From Sphingobacterium arenae (GTDB lineage Bacteria; Bacteroidota; Bacteroidia; Sphingobacteriales; Sphingobacteriaceae), in assembly GCF_014692505.1 (NCBI RefSeq), contig NZ_JACNYK010000001.1, positions 248,001 through 312,000 on the forward strand: 64,000 bases of DNA. The letters are read 5' to 3'. The translations under genes and the position numbers were made by a program. The notes under the pieces were generated by a model. It was given only the letters and a program-made list of their open reading frames with translations, was not told where the DNA came from and ran no database searches. Below, piece after piece: positions 27,824-37,600 of this stretch. The stretch's first letter is position 1. Every line of letters starts with the position of its first letter.

Positions 27824-28504
27824 ATGAAAAAAATAGTTGTTTTGACCGGAGCTGGAATCAGTGCTGAAAGTGGGATTTCTACTTTTAGGGACGCGAATGG
27901 TTTGTGGGATAATCACGATATTATGGAGGTTGCTTCGCCCCATGGATGGGCAAACAATCCCGAATTGGTTTTAAATTTTTATAATCAGCGAAGACGACAA
28001 CTTAAAGAAGTGGCGCCGAATGCAGCACATCTCTACTTAAAAAAGTTAGAGGAAATATACGAAGTAGTCATTATTACGCAAAATGTAGACGATTTACACG
28101 AACGAGCAGGTTCGTCGAACATTATTCATTTACATGGTGAGTTAAGAAAGGTTCGGAGCGAACGAAATGAAGATTTGATCTATGAGTGGGATAAAGATGT
28201 GAATTTGGGTGATTTGGCTGAAGACCGTGCCCAACTTCGTCCTTACATCGTCTGGTTTGGCGAAATGGTTCCTCTCTTGGATAAAGCTGCGGAAGAAGTA
28301 ATGGGGGCGGATATATTGTTGGTTATCGGAACGTCTCTGCAGGTATATCCGGCTGCTTCATTGATTCACTATATCGCCGAAGGAAAGCCGGTGTACATCA
28401 TCGATCCTAATTCAGTACCTGTTCCCAAAAAACCACACATCCAAGTTATTCGGAAAAACGCGACGGAAGGTGTGAAAGAATTAAATTTCTTTTCCAGCAT
28501 CTGA
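27824..28504 (+). CDS. cobB: SIR2-family NAD-dependent deacylase without zinc cysteines
   Basis: It should remove acyl groups from lysines using NAD. The NAD-binding GAGISAESGISTFRD, the TQNVDDLHERAG block and the catalytic histidine H104 in HLHGE are all present. Y53 and R56 in FYNQRRR match the pair that lets E. coli CobB and human SIRT5 accept succinyl and malonyl groups. The protein contains no cysteine at all, so the usual four-Cys zinc module is absent and the corresponding stretch (SERNEDLIYEWDKD) is shorter. The start at ATG 27824 is chosen because it opens into the conserved MKKIVVLTGAG. Confidence 0.88.
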   Translation: MKKIVVLTGAGISAESGISTFRDANGLWDNHDIMEVASPHGWANNPELVLNFYNQRRRQLKEVAPNAAHLYLKKLEEIYEVVIITQNVDDLHERAGSSNIIHLHGELRKVRSERNEDLIYEWDKDVNLGDLAEDRAQLRPYIVWFGEMVPLLDKAAEEVMGADILLVIGTSLQVYPAASLIHYIAEGKPVYIIDPNSVPVPKKPHIQVIRKNATEGVKELNFFSSI

Positions 28505-28517
28505 AAACGCTGGAAAA
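28490..28517. terminator. hairpin between convergent sirtuin and kduD genes
   Basis: TTTTCCAGC (28490-28498) and GCTGGAAAA (28509-28517) form a perfect 9-bp stem with a 10-nt loop that contains the sirtuin stop codon. It lies between two convergent genes and could act in both directions, though a separate T run outside the stem is lacking. Confidence 0.5.
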
Positions 28518-28529
28518 GCTAATCAAATT

Positions 28530-29300
28530 CTACCGACCCATCCAGCCGCCGTCAACGGTCAGAATTGTCCCGTGTACATAATCCGAGGCCTTGGAAGCCA
28601 AGAATACAGCCGGTCCTTTAAAGTCTTCGGGTTCACCCCAGCGCCCGGCAGGGATACGCCCGAGGATAGAAGCGGAACGCTCTGGGTCGTCACGCAAAGC
28701 TTCTGTATTATCTGTCGCAATATAACCCGGAGCGATCGCATTTACATTCACACCTTTAGACGCCCATTCATTGGCAAAAGCTTTAGTCAATGAGCCGATA
28801 GCACCTTTAGATGCCGCGTATCCCGGCACATTGATACCGCCCTGGAAGGTCAATAGCGATGCGGTGAAAACAATTTTTCCGGAACCGCGTGCAATCATCT
28901 CCTTCCCAATTTCACGGGTCAACACAAATTGGGCATTTTGGTTAATCTCAATGATTTCGTCCCAGTATTCATCAGGGTGTTCCGCAGCAGGTTTGCGCAA
29001 GATATTGCCGGCATTATTAAACAAAATGTCTATAACCGGATGATCTTTCTTAACCTGGTGGATAAATTGATAAAGAGATTCGCGATTAGAAAAATCGCAT
29101 TGATAAGCATAAAATTTGCGTCCAATAGCTTCTACAGATTGGGCGACTTTTGAGTTTTCTAACTCCAATGTGGCAGAAACACCTATAATATCGGCACCTG
29201 CTTCAGCCAGTGCCTCTGCTAAAGCTTTTCCAATTCCGCGTTTGCATCCGGTCACTAAGGCTACTTTTCCGGATAGATCAAATGTATTTAAGATAGACAT
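28530..29300 (-). CDS. kduD: 2-dehydro-3-deoxy-D-gluconate 5-dehydrogenase (short-chain dehydrogenase)
   Basis: It reduces 3-deoxy-D-glycero-2,5-hexodiulosonate, the product of KduI, to 2-keto-3-deoxygluconate. The Rossmann motif TGCKRGIGKA and NNAG, the catalytic YAASKG (Tyr, Lys) and the KduD-typical RIPAGRWGEPEDFKGPAVFLAS near the C-terminus are present. The start at 29300 gives MSILNTFDLSGK, the normal family N-terminus; the longer frame adds an unlikely basic leader. It is the third gene of the kduI operon (11-bp gap). Confidence 0.93.
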   Translation of the reverse strand: MSILNTFDLSGKVALVTGCKRGIGKALAEALAEAGADIIGVSATLELENSKVAQSVEAIGRKFYAYQCDFSNRESLYQFIHQVKKDHPVIDILFNNAGNILRKPAAEHPDEYWDEIIEINQNAQFVLTREIGKEMIARGSGKIVFTASLLTFQGGINVPGYAASKGAIGSLTKAFANEWASKGVNVNAIAPGYIATDNTEALRDDPERSASILGRIPAGRWGEPEDFKGPAVFLASKASDYVHGTILTVDGGWMGR

Positions 29301-29311
29301 TTCTAATGTTT

Positions 29312-30439
29312 TTATTTTAATTTTACCACTAAAGGATTCTTTATTTTTTTTACCTGTTTTTCGACAAAACTTTTCCACTCGTCGGCAGAAGTCACCTGAC
29401 CCGCTTTGTTCCAGGCAGCACCATTGTAATATACGAAGGGCTTATTCTGCTGAACTTCTGTGCCCAGTAAAAACTGTGCATTATCGCCATCCATAAACGT
29501 GGGTTTGTTTTCAGGTAATATTAATGCTGTTCCGGTTTGGCCATGCCCTTGGATATCTGGCTCCCAATAAGCCAAGCTACCGTTTGATTCGTTAAAGTCG
29601 TACTGCGGTTCGCTTTCTCCTCGTCTTGCTAGCCCAACGACTACGGGCGTGCTTTCCGATTGTTGGTTTTTCAGGTCGACGACAACTTTATTAAAGTGTT
29701 GATCCGCATCGAGCGATATGGTTTTGGTCAGGGAGATCATTTGCCCGTTTAGTTCTTCCGGTTCAAAAACAAGTTGGAATGTGGTTCGAAGCGGACCATT
29801 GTCTAGGATTTGGTATTCTCGATAGTGTTTGGTGAAATGCACTTTACCTTCAAAATAAGGCATCATGTCGCCCGCACCAACTGTCTGTCCCACCGAATAA
29901 TAATCTAGACCTTCACCATGGTCGGTATGATAGTCATTCTCTTTATACCATTTGTCGATCACCAATTCTTCTGTCCGCTTTGCCCATACATCCATGCCCT
30001 GTGCATCGTCTGCTCGACCCTCTAGTGCTTTGCCGTACATCCGAAAAGCCAGTACATTGTTCTCCCAGGCGAAATCATCGAAACGCTCCGGTACAAAGCG
30101 AGCAAAGGTTTGTACTTTGAACGCCGGTTTGGTCTCCTGTTTTGTTACAGATAGAGTAACTTCGCCTTTCGCCTCTACAGGTATCCAAATCAGTACGTTT
30201 TCAGGGTTGGTATTTCCTCGTTTTTCCAGTTGATAGGGGAGCTCGGTCTTGGAGTCCGCTAGTTTAACCGAAAAAGTAGAGTCTATATTAAAATGTGTTG
30301 TAAACTCGTCATATGGAATACTGATAAGTTCCTGGCGCGCAAGATCCGTCGGATTGCTTACCACAATACTTTTCTGTTGCTCTGCACAGCTTACACTTAA
30401 CAAGGCACAAACAAGGATCGAGCAAATCGTTTTTTGCAT
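29312..30439 (-). CDS. DUF4861 family lipoprotein between kduI and kduD
   Basis: A secreted protein of unknown biochemical function. The start at 30439 gives a lipoprotein signal ending at C18 (LLSVSC). The body (about residues 25-375) has the pattern of the DUF4861 family, with WAKRTEELVIDKWY, HTDHGEGLDYYSVGQTVGAGD and a C-terminal EWKSFVEKQVKKIKNPL. From family knowledge, DUF4861 genes often sit with uronate and lyase genes. Its place inside a kduI/kduD operon points to a periplasmic step on unsaturated uronic acid oligosaccharides. The gap to kduI is 8 bp. Confidence 0.72.
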   Translation of the reverse strand: MQKTICSILVCALLSVSCAEQQKSIVVSNPTDLARQELISIPYDEFTTHFNIDSTFSVKLADSKTELPYQLEKRGNTNPENVLIWIPVEAKGEVTLSVTKQETKPAFKVQTFARFVPERFDDFAWENNVLAFRMYGKALEGRADDAQGMDVWAKRTEELVIDKWYKENDYHTDHGEGLDYYSVGQTVGAGDMMPYFEGKVHFTKHYREYQILDNGPLRTTFQLVFEPEELNGQMISLTKTISLDADQHFNKVVVDLKNQQSESTPVVVGLARRGESEPQYDFNESNGSLAYWEPDIQGHGQTGTALILPENKPTFMDGDNAQFLLGTEVQQNKPFVYYNGAAWNKAGQVTSADEWKSFVEKQVKKIKNPLVVKLK

Positions 30440-30447
30440 GATTGCCT

Positions 30448-31299
30448 CTATTTTAAATCGGTGATTGCACATTTATCCATATCATCGTAGTCGAGGTTTT
30501 CACCGGCCATTCCCCAGATAAACGTATAGTTACTCGTTCCTGCACCCGAGTGAATCGACCATGGTGGAGAAATAATAGCTTGCTCGTTTTTCATCCAAAT
30601 GTGGCGGGTTTCATCAGTTGGTCCCATAAAGTGAGAAACAGCTTGATCTTTTGGCAGGTCGAAATAGAAGTATACTTCCATACGTCGATCGTGCGTGTGA
30701 GACGGCATGGTGTTCCAAACGGAACCTGGTTGAAGCTCTGTCATTCCCATTTGCAATTGGCAGGTATCCAAGACCTTGTGCAGTAGCATCTGGTTGATAA
30801 CGCGGTGGTTTGCTGTTTCCATTGCACCGAGTTCTATTTTATTTGCTTCGGCTTTGGTCACACGTTTTGTTGGATAACTGTGATGTGCCGGCGTTGAGTT
30901 CAGATAAAATTTCGCAGGATTAGCGGCATCGTTGCTGCTGAAAAAGACCTCTTTTGCGCCTTTCCCTACATATAAAGCTTCCTTGTGACCGATTTCATAG
31001 ACCGTACCATCTACTTCTACTTTTCCGTCTCCACCTACGTTGATAACGCCTAACTCCCGGCGGGAAAGAAAATAAGGCTCTTTTAAGAGTTCGTCTATCG
31101 TCTCCAGTTGCAAGCGTCCGTCGACGGGCATTGCGCCGCCGGCCATATAACGGTCGTAGTGGGTATATACAAAATGGATTTTATTCGGTGCGAAAACCGT
31201 TTCAATCAGAAAGTTTTCACGAAGTCCCTTGGTGTCCAACGATTTCGTTTCATTGGGCCCAATCGCATATCGACTTTCGAAGACAGTGTGCTTTGCCAT
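30448..31299 (-). CDS. kduI: 5-dehydro-4-deoxy-D-glucuronate isomerase
   Basis: A cytoplasmic zinc isomerase acting on the open-chain form of the unsaturated uronate that lyases and GH88/GH105 enzymes release. The cupin metal motif SHTHDRRMEVYFYF (about residues 198-211) and the late histidine in PWSIHSGAG (near 247) give the zinc ligands. The N-terminal MAKHTVFESRYAIGP and length 283 aa fit the family. It is the first gene of an operon with the DUF4861 gene and kduD. Confidence 0.95.
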   Translation of the reverse strand: MAKHTVFESRYAIGPNETKSLDTKGLRENFLIETVFAPNKIHFVYTHYDRYMAGGAMPVDGRLQLETIDELLKEPYFLSRRELGVINVGGDGKVEVDGTVYEIGHKEALYVGKGAKEVFFSSNDAANPAKFYLNSTPAHHSYPTKRVTKAEANKIELGAMETANHRVINQMLLHKVLDTCQLQMGMTELQPGSVWNTMPSHTHDRRMEVYFYFDLPKDQAVSHFMGPTDETRHIWMKNEQAIISPPWSIHSGAGTSNYTFIWGMAGENLDYDDMDKCAITDLK

Positions 31300-31370
31300 A
31301 ATATGATAATGATTAAACTGATAAATGCTCTAAGATAAGAGTTATAACGTGTTTAAAGGAATGTATCTTC

Positions 31371-31382
31371 GGAAACGTTTAC
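31371..31382. promoter_or_regulatory. LacI/GalR-type operator-like palindrome upstream of kduI
   Basis: GGAAACGTTTAC, with the perfect core AAACGTTT, lies 72 bp upstream of the kduI start codon in the region between kduI and the Dabb gene. The shape matches operators bound by LacI-family proteins. No such regulator gene is in the window. Confidence 0.4.
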
Positions 31383-31421
31383 AATAACGGTAACATTGTT
31401 AATCCTTGCTGTTTTATCATC

Positions 31422-31859
31422 TTAAGTATCCGAAATGACCACATCCCTCACTTCCACTTTTGTCCAATATTTACTGTATTGTTCCGCTGCAGCAAGATGT
31501 GTAGGGTGTGTTTCGTAGGTGTTAATATCGTCCATGTTCTGGAAGGTAACCAGCAAGTTGTATTGAAAGGAATTGTTAACAACTGGCCGTGGATTGGTAG
31601 GTGCTGGTTTTCCATACTGCAAGGTGTGCACACCAGGCACGTTGCGGAGTTCTTCGAAAAAATTTAAAAAGTCTTGTTCTTCCTCCTCGGAGATATCCTC
31701 TTTTAACCAAAAATATACACTATGTAAAATGGTGCCCTTTGCGATTATGTTAGCAGACTTTGCACCATCTTCTAACGAGGAGGCACAGGATGTAAGCAAC
31801 GTGCCGGTTAAACTGGCGGCAGTCACTGATTTTAAAAAGTTTCTTCTTTCCATGGTCAT
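31422..31859 (-). CDS. Dabb (stress-responsive alpha/beta-barrel) domain protein with Tat/lipoprotein signal
   Basis: A small exported protein of unknown role. The N-terminus ERRNFLKSVTAASL is a twin-arginine signal and LLTSC near residue 25 is a lipobox, so it is probably a Tat-exported lipoprotein. The body has the Dabb pattern: ILHSVYFWLKED at the start, FFEELRNVPGVHTLQYGKPA in the middle and YETHPTHLAAAEQY near the end. ATG 31859 and 31853 are both possible starts. It lies 93 bp after gnd on the same strand; a functional link is not evident. Confidence 0.75.
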   Translation of the reverse strand: MTMERRNFLKSVTAASLTGTLLTSCASSLEDGAKSANIIAKGTILHSVYFWLKEDISEEEEQDFLNFFEELRNVPGVHTLQYGKPAPTNPRPVVNNSFQYNLLVTFQNMDDINTYETHPTHLAAAEQYSKYWTKVEVRDVVISDT

Positions 31860-31952
31860 GATTTTTAACGAAAGATACGGGTTTATATTTAAAAAATGCG
31901 CTGAGGAAACCCCCAGCGCATGAAATGAAAAATCTAAACAAATATTTTAAAC

Positions 31953-33407
31953 TTATACGTCGTACGTTGTGGAAGACGTCTCCCCACCACGACCTGTCCA
32001 GTTGGTATGGAAAAACTCCCCACGTGGCTTGTCGAGGCGCTCGTAAGTATGTGCACCGAAATAGTCACGCTGCGCTTGCAACAGGTTTGCCGGCAAGCGC
32101 TCGCAACGATAGCCGTCGTAGTAGATCAATCCGGCACTGAGGCAAGGAACCGGAATACCGTTGGTAACCGCCGTAGCAACTACCCGACGCCAGCCATGTT
32201 GAGCTGTTTGAATTTTATCTTTGAAGAAATCATCCAGAATCAAGTTCTGCAATGCCGGATTTTTATCAAAGGCTTCTTTGATTTTGCTTAAGAAAGCAGA
32301 ACGAATGATACATCCCTCGCGCCACATAAGCGCAATGCTACCGTAATTCAGTTCCCAGCCAAATTCCTTGGCAGCTGCAGCCATCATTTGATATCCCTGT
32401 GCGTAGGAGATAACTTTCGCCGCATATAACGCGTCGCGTAGATCGTTGATGAACGCCCCGCGATCGCCATCGAAAGATGGTTTAGGTCCCTGTAACACCT
32501 TAGAGGCTGCTACGCGTTCATCTTTCAATGCCGATAAACAACGTGCAAATACCGATTCAGCAATAAGTGTAAGCGGTATACCCAAATCAAGCGCTACCGT
32601 TCCTGTCCATTTACCGGTACCTTTTTGTCCGGCGGTATCAAGAATCTTGTCCACTAGGGGCTCGCCGTCTTCATCCTTAAATGCTAAGATGTCACGGGTA
32701 ATCTCAATCAGGTAACTATCCAGCTCACCCTCATTCCACTCCTTGAACACCTCATGCATCTCGTCGGCGTTCATACCCAGCACATCTTTCATAATGTGGT
32801 AGGTTTCGTTGATCAACTGCATATCGCCATACTCGATGCCGTTGTGTACCATTTTCACAAAATGTCCTGCGCCGCCGGAACCTACCCAGTCGCAACATGG
32901 AGAACCATCGGCAACTTTTGCAGCAATTGACTGAAAAATTGGCTTTACAGCAGGCCATGCTGCCGAAGAGCCGCCCGGCATGATCGATGGGCCCAATAAT
33001 GCACCTTCTTCACCGCCCGATACACCGGTTCCGATGTAATACAGACCTTTGCTTTCTACATATTCGGTTCGCCGTTCGGTATCTGGAAAATGGGAGTTCC
33101 CCCCGTCGATAATGATATCGCCTTCATCCAGATGTGGAATCAACAACTCGATGAAGTCATCAACAGGTTTACCGGCTTTTACCATTAACATCACCTTCCG
33201 CGGACTTTTTAACGACTGTAATAAATCCTCAATGGAAGTAGCTCCATATATGTTTTTACCCTTTGCGCGACCGTTAACGAAACGCTCTACCTTGTCGACC
33301 GTACGATTGTAAGCAGACACATGAAAGCCTTTGCTTTCCATATTTAAGATAAGGTTTTCCCCCATAACGGCGATACCAATGACGCCTATATCTGATTTTT
33401 GTTGCAT
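31953..33407 (-). CDS. gnd: 6-phosphogluconate dehydrogenase, decarboxylating
   Basis: It oxidises 6-phosphogluconate to ribulose 5-phosphate in the pentose phosphate pathway. The nucleotide-binding GVIGIAVMGENLILN, the GTGVSGGEEGALLGPSIMPGG block, the catalytic HFVKMVHNGIEYGDMQ and the DTAGQKGTGKWT motif are intact. Length 484 aa is usual for the long dimeric form. Confidence 0.96.
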   Translation of the reverse strand: MQQKSDIGVIGIAVMGENLILNMESKGFHVSAYNRTVDKVERFVNGRAKGKNIYGATSIEDLLQSLKSPRKVMLMVKAGKPVDDFIELLIPHLDEGDIIIDGGNSHFPDTERRTEYVESKGLYYIGTGVSGGEEGALLGPSIMPGGSSAAWPAVKPIFQSIAAKVADGSPCCDWVGSGGAGHFVKMVHNGIEYGDMQLINETYHIMKDVLGMNADEMHEVFKEWNEGELDSYLIEITRDILAFKDEDGEPLVDKILDTAGQKGTGKWTGTVALDLGIPLTLIAESVFARCLSALKDERVAASKVLQGPKPSFDGDRGAFINDLRDALYAAKVISYAQGYQMMAAAAKEFGWELNYGSIALMWREGCIIRSAFLSKIKEAFDKNPALQNLILDDFFKDKIQTAQHGWRRVVATAVTNGIPVPCLSAGLIYYDGYRCERLPANLLQAQRDYFGAHTYERLDKPRGEFFHTNWTGRGGETSSTTYDV

Positions 33408-33426
33408 ATCTGTTTTAATTGACTTC

Positions 33427-33457
33427 CAAAGTTATACTTTACGTATACAAGAACAAA
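33427..33457 (-). promoter_or_regulatory. promoter of gnd
   Basis: On the - strand, TTTG (complement of 33454-33457), 19 bp, and TAACTTTG (complement of 33427-33434) match the Bacteroidota promoter consensus. The start codon follows about 20 bp downstream, which fits a short leader. Confidence 0.65.
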
Positions 33458-33521
33458 TAGAAAAATAACGAATTTTTTATAAACTAAGCAAAAAAAAGAA
33501 CATAAACCTTATTTTAGCCCT

Positions 33522-34298
33522 ATGGCAAAAAAGAAACCGACGATTTTAGTCGTCAACGACGATGGCATTACCGCTCCCGGTATCAAGGTGTTGCTGGAAG
33601 AAATGCAAAAAATAGGCCATGTGGTGGTGGTAGCTCCCGACAGTCCGCAATCCGGAATGGGACACGCCATCACGATTGGAAAGCCGCTCCGCTTGGATAA
33701 AATCGATCTGTATGAAGGTGTGGAGATGTATAAATGCTCCGGAACACCTGTTGACTGTGTCAAACTCGCAGTAAATAAAATTTTTAAAGGCAAAAAGCCG
33801 GATTTATGTGTATCGGGCGTTAACCATGGATTGAATTATTCCATCAATGTTTTATATTCGGGAACGATGTCTGCTGCCGTAGAAGGAGCCATAGAGGATA
33901 TCCCATCGATTGGATTCTCCTTGGATGACTTTTCCCATCATGCTGATTTTTCCCATTGTCGGCCGTATGTACGGGCCATAGCACAACAAGTGCTGGATCA
34001 CGGATTACAAAAAGCAACCTTACTGAATGTTAACTTCCCGCATATCAGCAAAGAATTGAAGGGGATAAAAATATGCAGACAGGCTACCGCTAAATGGTTT
34101 GAAGAATTTGATGAGCGCTTAGATCCCTATAATAGAGAATATTTTTGGATGACGGGCAAATTTCAATTGCTGGACAGAGGAGAGGATACGGATGCTTATG
34201 CCTTGAGTAATGGCTATGTTTCTGTGGTGCCGACACAGTTTGATATGACCGCACATCATACGATTACGGAATTAAACTCCTGGAGTTTTGAGGTGTAA
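33522..34298 (+). CDS. surE: 5'/3'-nucleotidase SurE
   Basis: A cytoplasmic metal-dependent survival-type nucleotidase. The metal motif VVNDDG lies at residues 10-15, PDSPQSGMGHAIT near 40-52, CSGTPVDCVKLA near 74-85 and SGVNHGLNYS near 100-110, all family hallmarks. Length 258 aa is normal. It is transcribed divergently from gnd. Confidence 0.95.
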   Translation: MAKKKPTILVVNDDGITAPGIKVLLEEMQKIGHVVVVAPDSPQSGMGHAITIGKPLRLDKIDLYEGVEMYKCSGTPVDCVKLAVNKIFKGKKPDLCVSGVNHGLNYSINVLYSGTMSAAVEGAIEDIPSIGFSLDDFSHHADFSHCRPYVRAIAQQVLDHGLQKATLLNVNFPHISKELKGIKICRQATAKWFEEFDERLDPYNREYFWMTGKFQLLDRGEDTDAYALSNGYVSVVPTQFDMTAHHTITELNSWSFEV

Positions 34299-34327
34299 TA
34301 GAAAAAAGAAATTGGGAGGCGTAGAAA

Positions 34328-34600
34328 GTGAAAAATAACTTTGTACTAGGAACAGCATTGGGCGTTATTTTTCCTCTTTTGGCCCATGTGGCAACTACCT
34401 TTACGAACATTCAAACATTTTTATTCACGCACAAGCCTATCGCTTCGTATGTCATTGCTGCTACCATAAATCTTATCGCAGTGCGCTTCTTGTATCGTAA
34501 TGAAAAAGAAGCTACAGCTAATGGCGTTGTGCTAGCTACATTTTTAGCGATGATTGTCTTGATCGTGTTTATGCGGGAGATGGTGTTTTCCTATGCTTGA
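34328..34600 (+). CDS. small membrane protein, function unknown
   Basis: A 90-residue protein beginning with GTG, with three predicted membrane helices (about residues 5-25, 38-55 and 65-87). It has no known motif. It follows surE by 29 bp and may share its transcript. Its end overlaps the end of the convergent regulator gene by 10 bp. The strongly hydrophobic and ordered composition argues that it is a real gene. Confidence 0.6.
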   Translation: MKNNFVLGTALGVIFPLLAHVATTFTNIQTFLFTHKPIASYVIAATINLIAVRFLYRNEKEATANGVVLATFLAMIVLIVFMREMVFSYA

Positions 34601-37600
34601 TGTTTTTTATGCTGTTGCCGTTTGTATTCCGAAGGGGTTACTTTATACAATTCTTTAAAGCTCTCCCGGAAATACTTTAGATCATTAAAACCTACTTCGT
34701 AGGCCACTTGTGATACATTCATCTGTGTTTGGGTAATCAGTGTACTTGCCTTCTTAAGCCGAATGAGCCGTATAAAGGTAGAAAGATTTTGGCCGGTAAG
34801 TGCTTTGAGTTTCGTATAGATAACCGTGCGGCTCATATTCATCTGATCGATGAATGCGCTAACGTTGAAGTCTGGATTGTTTATATGCTGTTCAACAATG
34901 GAAATGGCTTTTTCTAAAAAGAGTTCGTCGGGGGATGATATCGTTAACTTTTTGGGCTCTAAGATGGTATCTTGTTTAAATTTGCGGACTAAATTGGCTC
35001 TTGTTTTTAATAAATTATCAACCCTAAGCGCCAAAATTTCTGCGTTAAAAGGTTTGGTAATATAGGCGTCTGCTCCCGTACGATAGCCTTTTTCTTGATG
35101 GACCGGAGATGTTTTCGCCGTTAACAATATCACCGGAATATGACTGCAGATGAGCGTTGTTTTGATGTGTCGGCAGAGTTCAAAACCGTCCATAATCGGC
35201 ATCTGCACATCGCTGACAATCAGATCAATGGTCTCTTGATGAGCGATCGCAAGGGCATCTTCTCCGTTTTTGGCGGTGAAAACACCGTATCTGTCCGTAA
35301 ATATTTCTTGGATGAACTTTTGAAGATCGATGTTGTCCTCTACGATCAAGAGTTGTTGCTGGGCATCTTCCAATGGCTCTTCCGGTAAGTCTTCCACTTC
35401 TTGTGCTTCTGCTATAGCGTGCAGATCGCTGCCCGTATCTACGTAGTGGAAGTTATCTTCATCAATTGCTGCACGGTCGGTTTCGGTTATACGTTCATTT
35501 TTTTCCAGATGCTCGTTCCCGAGCCTTAACAGAATACTGAAGCGGGTGCCCTTATTTTCGGAACTGTTTACGACAATCTTGCCGTGATGCAAGTCGACGA
35601 GCCTTTTGCTCAGGGAAAGCCCAATGCCGGATCCCAGGTTCTGTTGCTTATAGGGCAGTTGATAAAACTGTTCAAAGATAAGGTTGAGGTTTTCCTTGGA
35701 AATTATCGGACCAAAGTTGAGGATACTGACTTTGACATAATTTACCAATTTGTTTTTTACCCTTTTTGACGTTGTTGATACATATATCGTAATATCGTTG
35801 TTATCCTCACTAAACTTAAAAGCATTGGATAATAGGTTAAACAGGATATTTTTCAGCTTGGGCCGATCAAACCATACGAGAATATGGTCATTGCGGGTGA
35901 TGAGCCGATACTGTATGTTTTTTTTCTCCGCAAGTGCGTCGAAGGAGCTTTTAACCTCTTGTATAAACGGAATAATATCGTTTTTTGTGGCTTGTAAGGT
36001 TAACTTCCCGGATTCGCTCTTTCTGAAGTCCAATATCTGATTGACCAACTGCAATAACATTTTCGCATTTTTCAGCATAATATTGTGTTGCTTTTTGATG
36101 TAACTGTCACCGAGTTGTCGCAAGACCATCTTTTCAAGCGGGCCGATGATCAGCGTCAGCGGCGTGCGGAAATCGTGGGAGATATCGGTGAACAGCTGTA
36201 GCTTGAGCTGGTTGATCTCTTCGGCCCGTTCTTTTTCTTTGCGCTCCTTTACACGAAGGAGGATCAGTTTCCGGATATATAAAAACAGGCCGGTGCATAG
36301 CACGGCATAAATTAAATATGCCCACCAGGTTTGCCATGGCGCGGGTAGCACACGTATGTGCAGCGTATCCCCATGTTCGTTCCATATACCGTCATTGTTT
36401 GCGCCGATTACCTTAAAGGTATAATTACCTGGTTTGATATTGGTGTACACGGCCCTGCGCTGGTTGCCGATGTAATTCCAGTTTTCGTCATTTCCTTCCA
36501 GTTTGTAAGCGAACTCATTTTTCTCGGGTCTCATATAGCTCAGCGATGTGAAGTCTATACTGACGTTGTTTTCGTTATAGGCCAGGTCGATGCTGGTCAC
36601 CGAGTCAGAAACTGTCGTAAAAAATGCATTGTTTACATCAATATGGGTGATATCGATCGGCGGGACGAAGGTATTTTGTCGCAGGTCGTTCGGGTTGAAG
36701 AAAGTTAGCCCGTTAGTACCACCGAAAAACAGTTCTTTTTTTCTGCTTTTGAAAAAAGAACCGTAATTGAACTCGTTTCCCTGAAGACCATCGGATTGGC
36801 TATAGTTCTTAATCGTGTTGGAGGTTGTTTCTATCTGGCTGAGACCGTTGTTGGTACTTATCCAGATTCTGCCACTACCATCTGAAAGAATGCCATAGAT
36901 AATATCATTAGGAAGTCCGTCTTTTGTGCTGTAAGACTTCGTCGTTTTATCTTTCGGATTATAGATATGGAGCCCCTGACCTTCTGTTCCTATCCAAAAA
37001 CGATCGGACCGATCGACGAATATACAGTTGATATAGAGTGGAGCTGCGTTCTCATCCAGTTCTTTGATCGGTACGGAACGCAGTTGTTTGGTTTGGATAT
37101 GGACCGTTTCCAGGCCGTTATTTCCGCCAACTAACAACAGGTTCGGATCATCTGTCTGGGTGATGCTCATCACGGTCTTGATCTCCTTGTCGACTTTTGA
37201 AAGCATCTTTCGCTGTGTATCGTAGAAGATCAGTCCACCGGTTAATGTGCCGATCCAGATATTACCGTTACGGTCCTCAAATAGGGTAAGCACCTTATAG
37301 GCTTTCAGCGAAATATTCTGATCGGGGGCGAAATCAATGTGCTGAAATTTAAGCGGACTTTGCCGGAGATTTAAAAAATCAAGCCCACCATCGTGCATAC
37401 CGACCCAGATGTTACCGTTGCGGTCGGTGATAACCGATTTTATATTATTGGCACTAAGGCTGCTAAGGTTTTGAGGGTTGTGCTTATGGTAAGTGAACTT
37501 TTTGGTATGCCGGTTATAGACGTTCAGCCCGCCCCCTTCGGTGCCGATCCAGAGGTTTCCGTCCGCATCTTCTGTTATACCGCTGACGACCTTGTAGTTC

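Noticed and set aside
31573..31923. 116-codon + strand frame over the Dabb gene
   Set aside because: It is antisense to a gene with clear signal peptide and domain pattern.
36358..36708. Several 60-116-codon + strand frames inside the HTCS gene
   Set aside because: They are antisense shadows of a long, well-conserved coding region.
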